64,000 nt of DNA from an uncultured Clostridia bacterium (GTDB lineage: Bacteria; Bacillota; Clostridia; TANB77; CAG-508): contig CAKPLT010000002.1 of assembly GCA_934167755.1 (NCBI GenBank), positions 50,720 to 114,719 of the forward strand, read 5' to 3'. Made by a program: the position numbers and the translations under genes. The notes beneath the pieces were generated by a model that saw only the letters and a list, made by a program, of their open reading frames with translations, was not told where the DNA came from and ran no database searches. Positions 44,299-53,552 of this stretch are shown piece by piece; the stretch's first letter is position 1; each line of letters begins with the position of its first letter.

Positions 44299-44976
44299 TT
44301 ACGCATCTGCTCTTGCTAATATTATTATTCTTGCTTTACTATCATCTGTACATGTTGTTAATGATAATTCAATTGCTCCTTGTGTATCTCTTGTAATGTA
44401 TTCTGTATCATTTTCAGTTGTTTCAAATTTATCATATATTGTATATGATAGTCTTTTTCCTGTTGAATCTGTTATATATATTTTATCTCCAACTTTTAAT
44501 TTCTTGTTATTAGAGAAAAATAAATTGTTTCTATAGTTATGTCCTGCAATTGTGGTATTTCCTACTTGATTTAATCCTACTCCATATAATACTACAACAG
44601 AAGTTTCTAATGCTTTTGGTGAATATTCATATTGCTCTATTACAGGATATTTTAAGCTTGTTGCTGGTATTTCTATTGTTCCAGCCACATCAAATCCATT
44701 GTATTGTTTTTTCTTTCCATCTGATGAAGATGATGAACTATTATTGTCTCCTTGCTCTACACCATTAAAAGCAATATCAGTATCTTTTGATTGATCATTT
44801 GATTTATTTTCACTATCTGTTGTATCTTTTCCAAATGTATCTACAAAATCTTCTGAACTATTTTTTATTACATATGTTTTGTAATATTTATATCCAAGAA
44901 AACCTATTATTCCTATTATAACTATTATTATTACCACTAAAAGTACTGTTAAGAAATTACTATATTTACTATTCAT
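44299..44976 (-). CDS. Sortase
   Basis: 225 residues from ATG 44976 (TGGAGGTATTTGAT upstream). One N-terminal membrane helix (LTVLLVVIIIVIIGIIGFLGY), a Ser/Asp-rich linker, then the sortase barrel: IEIPATSLKYPV, catalytic His in IAGHNYRNN, Cys in LTTCTDD and Arg in ARIIILAR. It joins surface proteins with LPxTG-like signals to peptidoglycan precursor. Class looks like D or E by its TTC motif and absence of a C-terminal helix, but this is not certain. The only substrate seen in this window is the LPKAG protein in the spoIIID element. Confidence 0.9.
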   Translation of the reverse strand: MNSKYSNFLTVLLVVIIIVIIGIIGFLGYKYYKTYVIKNSSEDFVDTFGKDTTDSENKSNDQSKDTDIAFNGVEQGDNNSSSSSSDGKKKQYNGFDVAGTIEIPATSLKYPVIEQYEYSPKALETSVVVLYGVGLNQVGNTTIAGHNYRNNLFFSNNKKLKVGDKIYITDSTGKRLSYTIYDKFETTENDTEYITRDTQGAIELSLTTCTDDSKARIIILARADA

Positions 44977-45042
44977 ATCAAATACCTCCATTTTTTCCTT
45001 ATATATCTATTATAACATATTGTTATAAAAAATGGTAGTATT

Positions 45043-45390
45043 TTATACTATTTTTTCTCCTAGTTGTGTACCTGCTAATAAATGAAAATGTAAATGTCCT
45101 ACTTCTTGTCCTCCATCTTTTCCGCAGTTTACTATAACTCTATATCCTTTTTCTTTAAATCCTTGTTTTTCAGCAATTTCATTTATTACTTTATAAATTT
45201 TGCTAATAATTTTTTCATCTACATCTTCCATTTCTGCAAGTGAAGCTATATGTTTTTTAGGTATTACTAATATATGAATTGGTGCAGCTGGATTTATATC
45301 ATTAAATGCCATTACCTCTTCATCTTCATATACCTTACTTGATGGAATTTCTCCTTTTATTATTTTACAAAATATACAATTTTCATCCAT
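45043..45390 (-). CDS. HIT-family nucleotide hydrolase (HinT-like)
   Basis: 115 residues. CIFCKIIKGEIPSSKVYEDE at the start with the CxxC zinc pair, HILVIPKKHIASL in the middle and the histidine triad VGHLHFHLLAG at the end. HinT enzymes hydrolyse adenosine phosphoramidates. It follows alaS by 17 bp in one transcript. RBS AGAGGAAGAG. Confidence 0.95.
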   Translation of the reverse strand: MDENCIFCKIIKGEIPSSKVYEDEEVMAFNDINPAAPIHILVIPKKHIASLAEMEDVDEKIISKIYKVINEIAEKQGFKEKGYRVIVNCGKDGGQEVGHLHFHLLAGTQLGEKIV

Positions 45391-45407
45391 AATTCTCTTC
45401 CTCTAAT

Positions 45408-47162
45408 CTATTCTAATATAGCTTTAATTCTTCTAACCCCTGAAGAACTAGATTCTTCTTTTTTTATTTTAAAATGTCCTAATTCAGAAGTATTTTGTAC
45501 ATGAGGCCCTCCACATAATTCAAGTGATTTATCTCCTATTTTATAAACAGATACTATGTCACCATATTTTTCGATGAACATTGCTTCTGCTCCAAGTCTA
45601 ATTGCTTCATCTTTTTTCATCTCTAAATGTTCAACTGGTATTGCTTCTTTTATCCATTCATTTACTAAATCCTCTGTTGCCTTTTTCTCTTCATCTGTCA
45701 TTTTAGCTGGATGTGAAAAATCAAATCTCATTCTTTCAGCAGTTATGTTACTTCCTCTTTGATGTACATGTGAACCTAATACTATTTTTAGTGCTGCATT
45801 TAGAAGATGTGTTGCAGTATGGTATTTTGTCTCCATTTCTCCTGTTGATGCAAGTCCACCTTTAAATTTTTGTTCTGCTCCTACTCTTGATTTCTCTTGA
45901 TGTTCTTTAAATAATTTTTCAAATTCTTCTTTATCAATTTTCATTCCATTTTCTCGAGCAAGTTCTTCTGTTTCTTCTGGTGGAAATCCATATGTGTCAT
46001 ATAGTCTAAATACCATTTTACCTGGTATTATATCTTTTCCTTGTGCTTTAACTGTCTCTATCTCTTTAGCAAATTCTTTTTCACCTTTTGCTAAAGTTTT
46101 TACAAATTTGTCTTTTTCTTCTAGAATTACCGTTTTTATTATTTCTTTATTTTCATTTAATGCAGGATACATTTCTTTTAGATTATCCACATTTAAGTCT
46201 ATTAATGTTGATAATTCATCTAAAGATATTTGTAATTTGTTCATATGTCTAACCATTCTACGAATTAATCTTCTTAATATATATCCTCTGTCAACATTAC
46301 TTGGTCTTCCACCATCACATATAATCATCATACTTGAACGCAAGTGTTCAGCAATAATTCTTCTACTTGCTATATTATCAACTTTTTTTAACTCTACTAG
46401 TTTATCCATTATTGGTGCAAATAATTCAGTTTCAAATGGTGTTTCTTTTCCTTCAAGTAACATTGTCATTCTTTCAAGCCCAAGTCCTGTATCAACATTA
46501 TGTTGTTTTAATTTTGAATATTTCCCTTTATGGTCTTTGTAGAATTCCATAAATACATTATTCCAAATTTCTACATATTTACCACATCCACATGATGGAT
46601 TACATTCTGGACTACATTTTGGCTTACCTGTATCATAGAACATTTCTGTGTCTGGTCCACATGGTCCTTCTTCTCCTGCTATCCACCAGTTATCATCTTT
46701 TCCAAAATAATAAATTCTTTCTTCTGGTATCCCTGCTTTTTTCCAACATTCAGCTGTTGTATCATCTCTTGGACAGTCTTCATCTCCTGCAAAACATGTT
46801 ACTGACAATTTTTCAACTGGTATGTTTAATTCTTTTGTTAAAAAATCATAGCTCATTTGTATTGACTCTTCTTTAAAATAATCTCCTAATGACCAATTTC
46901 CTAACATTTCAAAATATGTTAAATGACGATTGTCTCCAACCTCTTCTATATCATTTGTTCTTACACATTTTTGATAATCTGTAAGTCTTGTTCCTGCTGG
47001 ATGTTTTTCTCCTAATAAATAAGGTACTAATGGTTGCATTCCTGCTGTTGTAAATAATACTGATGGATCGTTTTCTGGTATTAATGGTGCTGATGGTATA
47101 ACTGCATGTCTATGATTTTTGAAAAATTCTAAATATTTATTTCTTATTTCTATTGCTTTCAT
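45408..47162 (-). CDS. alaS: Alanyl-tRNA synthetase, short form lacking the C-Ala domain
   Basis: 584 residues against about 870 in usual bacterial AlaRS. Catalytic domain (~1-240: PSAPLIPENDPSVLFTTAGM, NRHLTYFEMLGNWSLGDYF, DTGLGLERM), tRNA-recognition helices (~240-420), and the editing domain with HTATHLLNAALK and CGGPHVQNTSELGHFKI supplying the four metal ligands. The protein ends right after editing, at RRIKAILE*, so the C-terminal coiled coil/C-Ala dimerisation domain is missing. The stop is clean and the HIT gene follows 17 bp later, so it looks like a natural short form. The CGCGKYVEIWNNV insertion holds extra cysteines. Confidence 0.94.
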   Translation of the reverse strand: MKAIEIRNKYLEFFKNHRHAVIPSAPLIPENDPSVLFTTAGMQPLVPYLLGEKHPAGTRLTDYQKCVRTNDIEEVGDNRHLTYFEMLGNWSLGDYFKEESIQMSYDFLTKELNIPVEKLSVTCFAGDEDCPRDDTTAECWKKAGIPEERIYYFGKDDNWWIAGEEGPCGPDTEMFYDTGKPKCSPECNPSCGCGKYVEIWNNVFMEFYKDHKGKYSKLKQHNVDTGLGLERMTMLLEGKETPFETELFAPIMDKLVELKKVDNIASRRIIAEHLRSSMMIICDGGRPSNVDRGYILRRLIRRMVRHMNKLQISLDELSTLIDLNVDNLKEMYPALNENKEIIKTVILEEKDKFVKTLAKGEKEFAKEIETVKAQGKDIIPGKMVFRLYDTYGFPPEETEELARENGMKIDKEEFEKLFKEHQEKSRVGAEQKFKGGLASTGEMETKYHTATHLLNAALKIVLGSHVHQRGSNITAERMRFDFSHPAKMTDEEKKATEDLVNEWIKEAIPVEHLEMKKDEAIRLGAEAMFIEKYGDIVSVYKIGDKSLELCGGPHVQNTSELGHFKIKKEESSSSGVRRIKAILE

Positions 47163-47265
47163 TATATGTCTTTCCTTTCTTGGTTAAAATTTTTTATTTT
47201 TTTCTCTTTTATCTGATTTTTATACTTATAAATTATACTTTAATTTTCGCATAAGATCAAGTATT

Positions 47266-48174
47266 TTAGCCTACTTTCTCTAAAGTAATTTTGCCAAATT
47301 TTCCGCTTCTAAAATCATCTAAAATTATTTTGGCAGTTTTTTCGTCGTCAATATTTCCACCAGATATTATAGCACCTCTTTTTTTACCAACTAGTTGCAT
47401 TATTTCATATATATTTTGATTTTCAGGTTGTTCTTGATTTAATATATTATTTATTGCATCTTCGTTAAAAGAATATCTCTCAATAAAGTTCTTTTTATAA
47501 TTTTCTAATAAAAATTTAGTTAGTCCATATGCAACTTCTGTAATTTCAAGTATATCATCTTTTATCGTTCCTGTATATGCTAAATTTAATGCTACTTCTT
47601 CACTTTCAAATTTTGGCCAAAGTACACCTGGTGTATCCATAAGTTCAATTTCATTATTAACATGTATCCATTGTTTTCTTTTGGTAACTCCTGGTCTGTT
47701 TCCAACTTCTGCCGAAGTCTTTTTAGCTATTCTATTTATAAATGATGATTTTCCTACATTTGGAATTCCTACAATCATTACTCTTGTTTTTCTTCCTATC
47801 CTTCCCTTTTCTGCATATGCTTGATTTTCTTCTTGCATTATTTTTTGTGTTTGCCTTATTACTTCGTCAACCCCTTTTCCAGAACTTGAATTTACTAATA
47901 CTGCTTTATTTCCTTGTTTTATAAAATATTCAATCCATTTATTGTTGTCTTTTTCATCTGATAAATCGCATTTGTTTAATACTACTATTTTTTTCTTATT
48001 TTTTGTTATTTCTTTTATGTCTGGATTTTGACTTGATATTGGTATTCTTGCGTCTAATATTTCTACTATTACATCTACTAATTTTAAGTCTTCAGTTATT
48101 TGTCTTCTTGTTTTTGCCATATGTCCTGGAAACCAGTTGATACTTGTACTTGCACAACTTTTTTCATTACTCAT
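47266..48174 (-). CDS. rbgA: Ribosome biogenesis GTPase RbgA (YlqF)
   Basis: 302 residues. Circularly permuted GTPase order: G4 NKCDLSD comes first, then G1 GIPNVGKSSFINR and G3 DTPGVLWP. N-terminal INWFPGHMAKTRRQI is the RbgA signature. It acts in late 50S assembly. The start is placed at ATG 48174, one base after the stop of the upstream HIT-like gene and behind its GTAGGTGAG. Confidence 0.95.
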   Translation of the reverse strand: MSNEKSCASTSINWFPGHMAKTRRQITEDLKLVDVIVEILDARIPISSQNPDIKEITKNKKKIVVLNKCDLSDEKDNNKWIEYFIKQGNKAVLVNSSSGKGVDEVIRQTQKIMQEENQAYAEKGRIGRKTRVMIVGIPNVGKSSFINRIAKKTSAEVGNRPGVTKRKQWIHVNNEIELMDTPGVLWPKFESEEVALNLAYTGTIKDDILEITEVAYGLTKFLLENYKKNFIERYSFNEDAINNILNQEQPENQNIYEIMQLVGKKRGAIISGGNIDDEKTAKIILDDFRSGKFGKITLEKVG

Positions 48175-48175
48175 T

Positions 48176-48697
48176 TTACTCACCTACTTTATAATTTAAT
48201 TGTTTTCTCAATTCTAATAATTTTTCTTTATCTTCTTTATATTCAAATCTTGGTTTTACAAAATTTTTTGAACCTCTTTTTTCAAATGAATATCGTGGAA
48301 TTAATTGAATATGAAAATGATTCATTGGTCCATCACACATTGTACAAAGATATACACTTTCAGCATTATAAACATCTTTTAAAATATTCATTATTTTTTT
48401 AGCTAATACAAATATTTCATTACATGTTTCATCATCTATTTCCATCATATCTTTATAATGTGTTTTAGTGCTTATTGCAGTATGTCCATCTGCTCTTGGA
48501 TTTCCTACTAAAAAGCATTCGAATTTGTCATTTTCAAATATCATTTTATCAGTATTGTCTCCATATAAAATATGATTGTTCTTTTTATCAAAGCAAGTAG
48601 GACAAATTCCTGAATCAACAATATCAGCCACTTCTACTTTTCCACTTTTTATTAAATCAACTATTTCTTCATTTTTTAATTGCTTTAAATTATCCAT
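48176..48697 (-). CDS. HIT-superfamily protein with HxHxQ motif
   Basis: 173 residues. CPTC near the N-terminus (zinc), CFLVGNPRADGHTAISTKTH in the middle, and NHFHIQLIPRY as the active-site motif, in which Gln replaces the third His as in the GalT/Ap4A phosphorylase branch. Substrate unknown, probably a nucleotide or nucleotide-sugar. AGGAGATGAA before ATG 48697; stop abuts rbgA. The recombinase gene begins 20 bp upstream, so the island inserted just before this gene. Confidence 0.85.
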   Translation of the reverse strand: MDNLKQLKNEEIVDLIKSGKVEVADIVDSGICPTCFDKKNNHILYGDNTDKMIFENDKFECFLVGNPRADGHTAISTKTHYKDMMEIDDETCNEIFVLAKKIMNILKDVYNAESVYLCTMCDGPMNHFHIQLIPRYSFEKRGSKNFVKPRFEYKEDKEKLLELRKQLNYKVGE

Positions 48698-48716
48698 TTC
48701 ATCTCCTATTTATTAA

Positions 48717-49910
48717 TTATTTTCTTTTAAACTCTATTTTTATTGATCCATCTTTATTTAAGTATATCATATTTATCAAATCATAAATATACTTTCTATT
48801 CAACTTATCTATTTGGGTTGTTTGTCTATTACTTATTTCTGTAATAACTTTTTCCTCTAAAATATCTTTTCTTATTGTATGTTTATTATCGCATCCTCTT
48901 TTTCTCACATAAGATGAACAAGCATAATATGTATATTCTTTACTCTTTCTAATAGTCAAGTTACTATCACATTCTGTACATTTCAAATATCCTGAAAAGA
49001 GATCATATTCATTATTTGAATTTACTTTTACTGAATGTTTAATTATATCTTGCACTCTTTCAAATTGCTCTTTGCTTATTATCTCCATATGATTACTTTT
49101 TGTAATTATTAACTCATCTTCTTTTGTTTTTACAAATTTATGATTTTTGAAACTAATTCGTTTTCGCTTTTGTTGAATTAAATCTCCAATATATACTTTA
49201 TTATTTAGAATTCCAATAATCATACTGATATTCCACATCTTTCCTTCATCCGAGCTTTTAATATATTCCATTGGAGTTTTGATTTTTTTATTATTTAGAA
49301 TATCTACTATTTCTTTCTTGCTTAAGCCTTTTTCTATACTGTCAAATATCATTTTTACATTTTTAGCTGCTTCTGTGTCAATAATTATTTTATTCTTTTC
49401 GTATCTTGATTTTTTATATCCATATGGTGCATAAGAAGTTATAAATTCACCATTTATCTTTTTAGTAGTTAATGCTGTTTTAACTTTATTAGATATATCT
49501 CTTGGATAGCTCTCGTTATAAATATTAAGTAAGCCTTTTAATAAATAACTATCTTCTTCATCATTTAATCCATCTATATTATCATTAATTGAAATAAGTT
49601 TTACATCATATAATGGTAAAATAGAATGAAGTAATTCTCCTACTTCAATATAATTTCTACCTAATCTTGATAAATCCTTAACAATTACTATATCAACCTT
49701 TTTATTTGATATATCTTTTAACATTCTTTTTAGCTCAGGTCTATCAAAGTTTGTCCCACTATAGCCATTATCTACATAGTAATTATATATCTTCATATCT
49801 TCTTTATCTTTAATGTAATAATCTATTAAATCTTTTTGATTTGATATGCTATTTACTTCTTTTTCTTTCTTTGAAATTCTAATATATGCAGCTACTTTTA
49901 ATTTTGATAT
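48717..49910 (-). CDS. Serine recombinase with ATA in place of a start codon
   Basis: The coding text extends from 49910: the ribosome site AAGGAG is followed 9 nt later by ATA and then KLKVAAYIRISKKEKEVNS, the resolvase N-terminus with its catalytic Ser. The first ATG (49796) would drop that Ser. Read from ATA it is 397 residues: resolvase domain (VIVKDLSRLGRNY), recombinase domain (~150-260) and zinc ribbon (CTECDSNLTIR...CSSYVRKRGC). Either the start mutated from ATG to ATA and the gene is dead or weak, or ATA is used. It is the end gene of a five-gene accessory island. Confidence 0.82.
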   Translation of the reverse strand: MSKLKVAAYIRISKKEKEVNSISNQKDLIDYYIKDKEDMKIYNYYVDNGYSGTNFDRPELKRMLKDISNKKVDIVIVKDLSRLGRNYIEVGELLHSILPLYDVKLISINDNIDGLNDEEDSYLLKGLLNIYNESYPRDISNKVKTALTTKKINGEFITSYAPYGYKKSRYEKNKIIIDTEAAKNVKMIFDSIEKGLSKKEIVDILNNKKIKTPMEYIKSSDEGKMWNISMIIGILNNKVYIGDLIQQKRKRISFKNHKFVKTKEDELIITKSNHMEIISKEQFERVQDIIKHSVKVNSNNEYDLFSGYLKCTECDSNLTIRKSKEYTYYACSSYVRKRGCDNKHTIRKDILEEKVITEISNRQTTQIDKLNRKYIYDLINMIYLNKDGSIKIEFKRK

Positions 49911-49923
49911 TTTAAATCACTCC

Positions 49924-50595
49924 TTAATTATTGACAAATTCTTGTGCACTATCTGCAATTAATTCATATGTTATGTATGCAACTGTTGCTGATATAAATC
50001 TTTTTAGATCTTTAATATCTTTATCCTCGTATTTACGAACATAATGAGTTTCATCATTGCCTATCCAAATAGATGCTTTTGCAAGATTTCTTATTTTATC
50101 ACTTAAAATGTAGTTGGTTATTACCTGACTCAATGGCTCTTTTTTTATTTTCTCTTCTTGTTCTTTGTTTTTATCAATGCAATAATCTTTAATTAAAAAC
50201 TCTAAAGCTTTTCTATATCCTATTCCAGCAATTTCATTAAGATTCATTTGTTTAGCAACATAAGCTTGATTAAATATCTCACAAAAATTTGAAGATAACT
50301 TTTTAATGTTTTCATCAAATTGATGTAACTCTAGGACTTTTGGATATGAGTTTACCAATTTCAACATATTATAACTAATATCATTTTTTATTTTTCTTTC
50401 ATTTGTATAATTGTAATGAGTAATAAATCCCTTATTGCAAGCAGGGCATTCAAACATAAAAAAGTACATCTTACTATCACTATTAAAAAACTTACTTTTC
50501 TCTACTGGTGCAATTGAGCTATTACATATAGGACATTTTTTAACTGTTTCATAACATATTCTTTCATTATTAGTTATTGATACATATTTTTCCAT
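49924..50595 (-). CDS. DUF4145 domain protein with zinc ribbon
   Basis: 223 residues. N-terminal zinc ribbon (CPIC, CPAC around residues 20-52) and a helical DUF4145 domain (IAGIGYRKALEFLIKDYCID..., ASIWIGNDETHYVRKYEDKD). DUF4145 proteins are found in restriction, toxin and defence contexts and sometimes fused to nucleases. The start may be ATG 50595 or 50601; AAAGGAAG lies upstream of both. It is between the recombinase and the ASCH-kinase gene in the island. Confidence 0.82.
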   Translation of the reverse strand: MEKYVSITNNERICYETVKKCPICNSSIAPVEKSKFFNSDSKMYFFMFECPACNKGFITHYNYTNERKIKNDISYNMLKLVNSYPKVLELHQFDENIKKLSSNFCEIFNQAYVAKQMNLNEIAGIGYRKALEFLIKDYCIDKNKEQEEKIKKEPLSQVITNYILSDKIRNLAKASIWIGNDETHYVRKYEDKDIKDLKRFISATVAYITYELIADSAQEFVNN

Positions 50596-50618
50596 ATACA
50601 TCACTTCCTTTATATTTA

Positions 50619-51869
50619 CTATATTAATTTTTTCGAATTTTCAACTATTCCTTTAGTTAATTCAACATTATGATATTTCTTTAAATGACCTGTATCATTC
50701 CAAATTCTATAAATGATCATTCTTTGTTCTAAAAACTTTATTTCATTTAACTCTTTATAGTACTTTTTTATATAGTTCCAAATGTTTTTATAGTCCTCTG
50801 GCTTTTGATATGGATCCATCTCAATATCCGCCCATTTCCATGGTTGTTCTTGACACATATATAATAATCTAAATTCAAAATCAATTGGTGCTTGTATAGA
50901 ATCATTAAAATCAATTATTGTGAGTTTTCCATTATTATAAATAACATTATCAAAATGTAAATCATTATGAATCAATGCAAATTTATTATCCGATAAATAT
51001 TCATCATATTTATCTATACTTTCTAATATCATATCGTAATCTTTAATTTTAAAATATTTTTTACATTTGATAATTCTATTTTTTATTTCGCCTTTAATTT
51101 TATTTTTCCAGTCATATTCTTTTCCATTAACTGAATGGAATTTTTTTATTATATCAATTAGTTTTTCTATTGTTTTTTCTCTATCTGCTTCATTCATTTT
51201 ATACCAATAATAATAAAGTGTTTTTCCTTTTATTTTCTCTATAACTTCATACATATAATCACAATCCACTTTTGAATCATCATATTTATATAATTTGGGA
51301 ATAAAACAATTATCCTTATTAGATAAATAAAAATCTTTTTCATTTTCGAAAGTATTTTCCAATTCTTTATTAGTGCATACTTTAATTACATATTTATCAT
51401 TAATATTAAATAGTGTATTATTAAATCCTGAATTTATTTCTTCTACTTTAACTATATTTCCAAGTAAATCTGTATTTTTACTTGCTATACTTTTTCCTAG
51501 TTTTAATCTCTCTTCGACTAAATTTTTAATAACTTTAAATATTTCAAAGATTATCTTATCATCTTCTTTAAAATTTGGATTAACAGATTTAAAAAAATTC
51601 AAATGAACTTGTTTCCAATAATTAAGTGATAAATCTCCTTCACCTTCTAACTTCGCAAGTTCTTCTGTCATTTCGTTATACTTTATTATTTTGTAATCTA
51701 CTGTTTCTACTATACAAGCATCCTTTTCATTATCAAAATGAATAATCGACTCTTCCCCAATTACCGGAATTTTATCAAAGTTATATAAAGATGATGTAGC
51801 AGTTTTCTTTCCTTCTAACACTAATCCAATTAATTTGTCATTGTCTATTCCGAAACTCCAATTATTCAT
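50619..51869 (-). CDS. ASCH domain fused to aminoglycoside-phosphotransferase-like kinase
   Basis: 416 residues from ATG 51869 (AAAAGGAGTGATAAA before it). Residues ~1-110 are an ASCH domain: LVLEGKKTATSSLYNF, GEGDLSLNYWKQVHLNFF. Residues ~130-416 are an APH/choline-kinase-type fold with IHNDLHFDNVIY (catalytic loop) and LTIIDFNDS (metal-binding Asp). ASCH domains bind RNA or modified nucleosides; the kinase half resembles small-molecule kinases that confer aminoglycoside resistance. The joined product may phosphorylate a nucleoside or antibiotic. The fusion is seen directly, with no stop between domains; function is open. Confidence 0.85.
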   Translation of the reverse strand: MNNWSFGIDNDKLIGLVLEGKKTATSSLYNFDKIPVIGEESIIHFDNEKDACIVETVDYKIIKYNEMTEELAKLEGEGDLSLNYWKQVHLNFFKSVNPNFKEDDKIIFEIFKVIKNLVEERLKLGKSIASKNTDLLGNIVKVEEINSGFNNTLFNINDKYVIKVCTNKELENTFENEKDFYLSNKDNCFIPKLYKYDDSKVDCDYMYEVIEKIKGKTLYYYWYKMNEADREKTIEKLIDIIKKFHSVNGKEYDWKNKIKGEIKNRIIKCKKYFKIKDYDMILESIDKYDEYLSDNKFALIHNDLHFDNVIYNNGKLTIIDFNDSIQAPIDFEFRLLYMCQEQPWKWADIEMDPYQKPEDYKNIWNYIKKYYKELNEIKFLEQRMIIYRIWNDTGHLKKYHNVELTKGIVENSKKLI

Positions 51870-51873
51870 TTTA

Positions 51874-52719
51874 TCACTCCTTTTTATTTCCATCTCCCAA
51901 TAATTTTATTTTTTCTGCATTGTTAAGTATATCTAATTGATATTTCGCAATTTTACTTAAAATTTCAAATCTCTCTTCTTTGCTTTTTCCTTCTTTTATT
52001 AATTCAGCATTATGTGATTCTAAATTTGATAATACTGTTAATTCATTTATTGTAGCATAATCTCTAACATTTGAATTTTTAGCTAAATCAGGATTAAGTT
52101 CTCTCCATTTCTTAGCCGTTGTGTTAAATATGACTACATTTAAAATATCAGCTTCTTCAGCATATTTTAACCATTCTCTATTTTTATAAAAATCATTATC
52201 TGGCAATATGTAATTTTTAATTGCATCCGTATGTATTAAATAATTGTTTTTCGTTAATATTCTTTTTACATCCCACTCCCTGTTTTGATTTTCAATTTCT
52301 TTTAACCTTTCAAATTCTTTTATTAAATATAGTTTAAATACCGGACTAATTGCAGAAGCGAATTCGAAAGCTATATCTTTATGTGCATAAGTTCCTCCAT
52401 ACTTTCCTCGTTTTGAATATATACCAATTGCATTTGTTTTTTCACACCATTCAGTAACACTTAATGTAAATGTATGAAGCCCTGCACTTTTTCTAAACCC
52501 GTCGAATTCGACGGAATTAAAATTTGGATTATAAATAGACTCCCATGTTCCTAAAAATTCCAAAGTAATTCTATTTCTTAACCAGTTTCTTATAATGTCA
52601 TCAGCTTTCGATTTTCCCTCTTTGTATTTACCAAAATCAGAAATACAAATATAATCATTATCATCTATGTTTGTAATATTTACTTTAATATTTTGAACTT
52701 CTATTATTTTATTTGACAT
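51874..52719 (-). CDS. KilA-N domain protein
   Basis: 281 residues. The KilA-N core covers ~20-130: YICISDFGKYKEGKSKADDI, NWLRNRITLEFLGTWE and GTYAHKDIAFEFASAISPVF. The C-terminal half is helical (VRDYATINELTVLSNLESHN), a companion domain often seen in bacterial KilA-N proteins. Such proteins bind DNA and come from phages or mobile islands. Start ATG 52719 after AGGTGAATAT. Stop lies 4 bp before the ASCH-kinase start. Confidence 0.88.
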   Translation of the reverse strand: MSNKIIEVQNIKVNITNIDDNDYICISDFGKYKEGKSKADDIIRNWLRNRITLEFLGTWESIYNPNFNSVEFDGFRKSAGLHTFTLSVTEWCEKTNAIGIYSKRGKYGGTYAHKDIAFEFASAISPVFKLYLIKEFERLKEIENQNREWDVKRILTKNNYLIHTDAIKNYILPDNDFYKNREWLKYAEEADILNVVIFNTTAKKWRELNPDLAKNSNVRDYATINELTVLSNLESHNAELIKEGKSKEERFEILSKIAKYQLDILNNAEKIKLLGDGNKKE

Positions 52720-52778
52720 ATATTCACCTCCAATTTATCAAATTACGAAAGATAAAATTTTGAAAGAATGTTGATTTT

Positions 52779-52868
52779 TCAACAGTTTCGGCTAGTGTTT
52801 AGATAATTCGTACTATACCAGTTAATATTAGTTTTATGAACCACATCTTGATTATTATTCTTTTCCAT
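52779..52868 (-). CDS. Possible 29-residue peptide or gene remnant
   Basis: ATG 52868 has a good site (AAAAGGAAGTGAAAGC) and the frame runs 29 codons to TGA at 52779, ending WYSTNYLNTSRNC. No family; could be the remains of a small gene between RdgB-like and KilA-N. Confidence 0.3.
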   Translation of the reverse strand: MEKNNNQDVVHKTNINWYSTNYLNTSRNC

Positions 52869-52886
52869 TGCTTTCACTTCCTTTTA

Positions 52887-53489
52887 TTATTGTAATTTTT
52901 CACAAAGAAATTCTACAACTTCGCTTTCATCCTCTTTTATTTTAGCCATATCTTCTTCTGTTATATCTGTAAAATATTTATTTAATTTTTTATTAATGGA
53001 TATTGTGTTTAATGGATATCCTGGATTAATTTTATCAGAAGGTTTGTCTACTATGTAAAAATCCTCTTTACTCCAATTATATGTTGATTCTATTCCATTA
53101 TTTATAACTGCAATTCCATAAACCCATCTACAAGTTAATTTTCCATTTTCACCATATTTATGTGCTAAATTTGAATAATATTCAATCATTTCATCATCAT
53201 TTAATCTTTTTCCATCAACTCTTCTTACAAACATACCAGGTTGCTTATCTTCTGGAATTCCCTCAATATATAAATTGTCATCCATAGCAAATACTGGACA
53301 GTCTGTTATTTTAGCATATGTTCTTGCTTTTATTAACGCATTTTCTACAGCATTTTTTCCGTTTTCCTCAATATCTTTCTTATTTTTTATATCGTTAATT
53401 GTAATAATTTTAATACCATTTTCTAGAAGTCCTCTTTTAAATCTCTTTGATTTACTTTCATTTTCTGTTGCAAATAGTACTTGTATCAT
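52887..53489 (-). CDS. RdgB/HAM1-like NTP pyrophosphatase
   Basis: 200 residues. The N-terminal VLFATENESKSKRFKRGL matches the T/SxNxxK start of the ITPase family, and AVENALIKARTYAKITDCPV, FAMDDNLYIEGIPED and GMFVRRVDG follow the family order. Members hydrolyse XTP/dITP to monophosphates. It is more divergent than a housekeeping RdgB and lies in the accessory island, so it may act on another noncanonical nucleotide. AGGAGTGAGAAA before ATG 53489. Confidence 0.82.
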   Translation of the reverse strand: MIQVLFATENESKSKRFKRGLLENGIKIITINDIKNKKDIEENGKNAVENALIKARTYAKITDCPVFAMDDNLYIEGIPEDKQPGMFVRRVDGKRLNDDEMIEYYSNLAHKYGENGKLTCRWVYGIAVINNGIESTYNWSKEDFYIVDKPSDKINPGYPLNTISINKKLNKYFTDITEEDMAKIKEDESEVVEFLCEKLQ

Positions 53490-53552
53490 TTTCTCACTCC
53501 TCTTATTACATATTTAATAACAAATTAAGCATGTTTTCATACATGCTTAATC

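Noticed and set aside
45994..46542. 182-residue plus-strand open frame
   Set aside because: Antisense to the well-supported alaS gene, no ribosome site, biased composition.
48698..53552. att direct repeats around the second recombinase island
   Set aside because: I compared both edges and found no convincing shared core or interrupted gene, so I do not claim boundaries.
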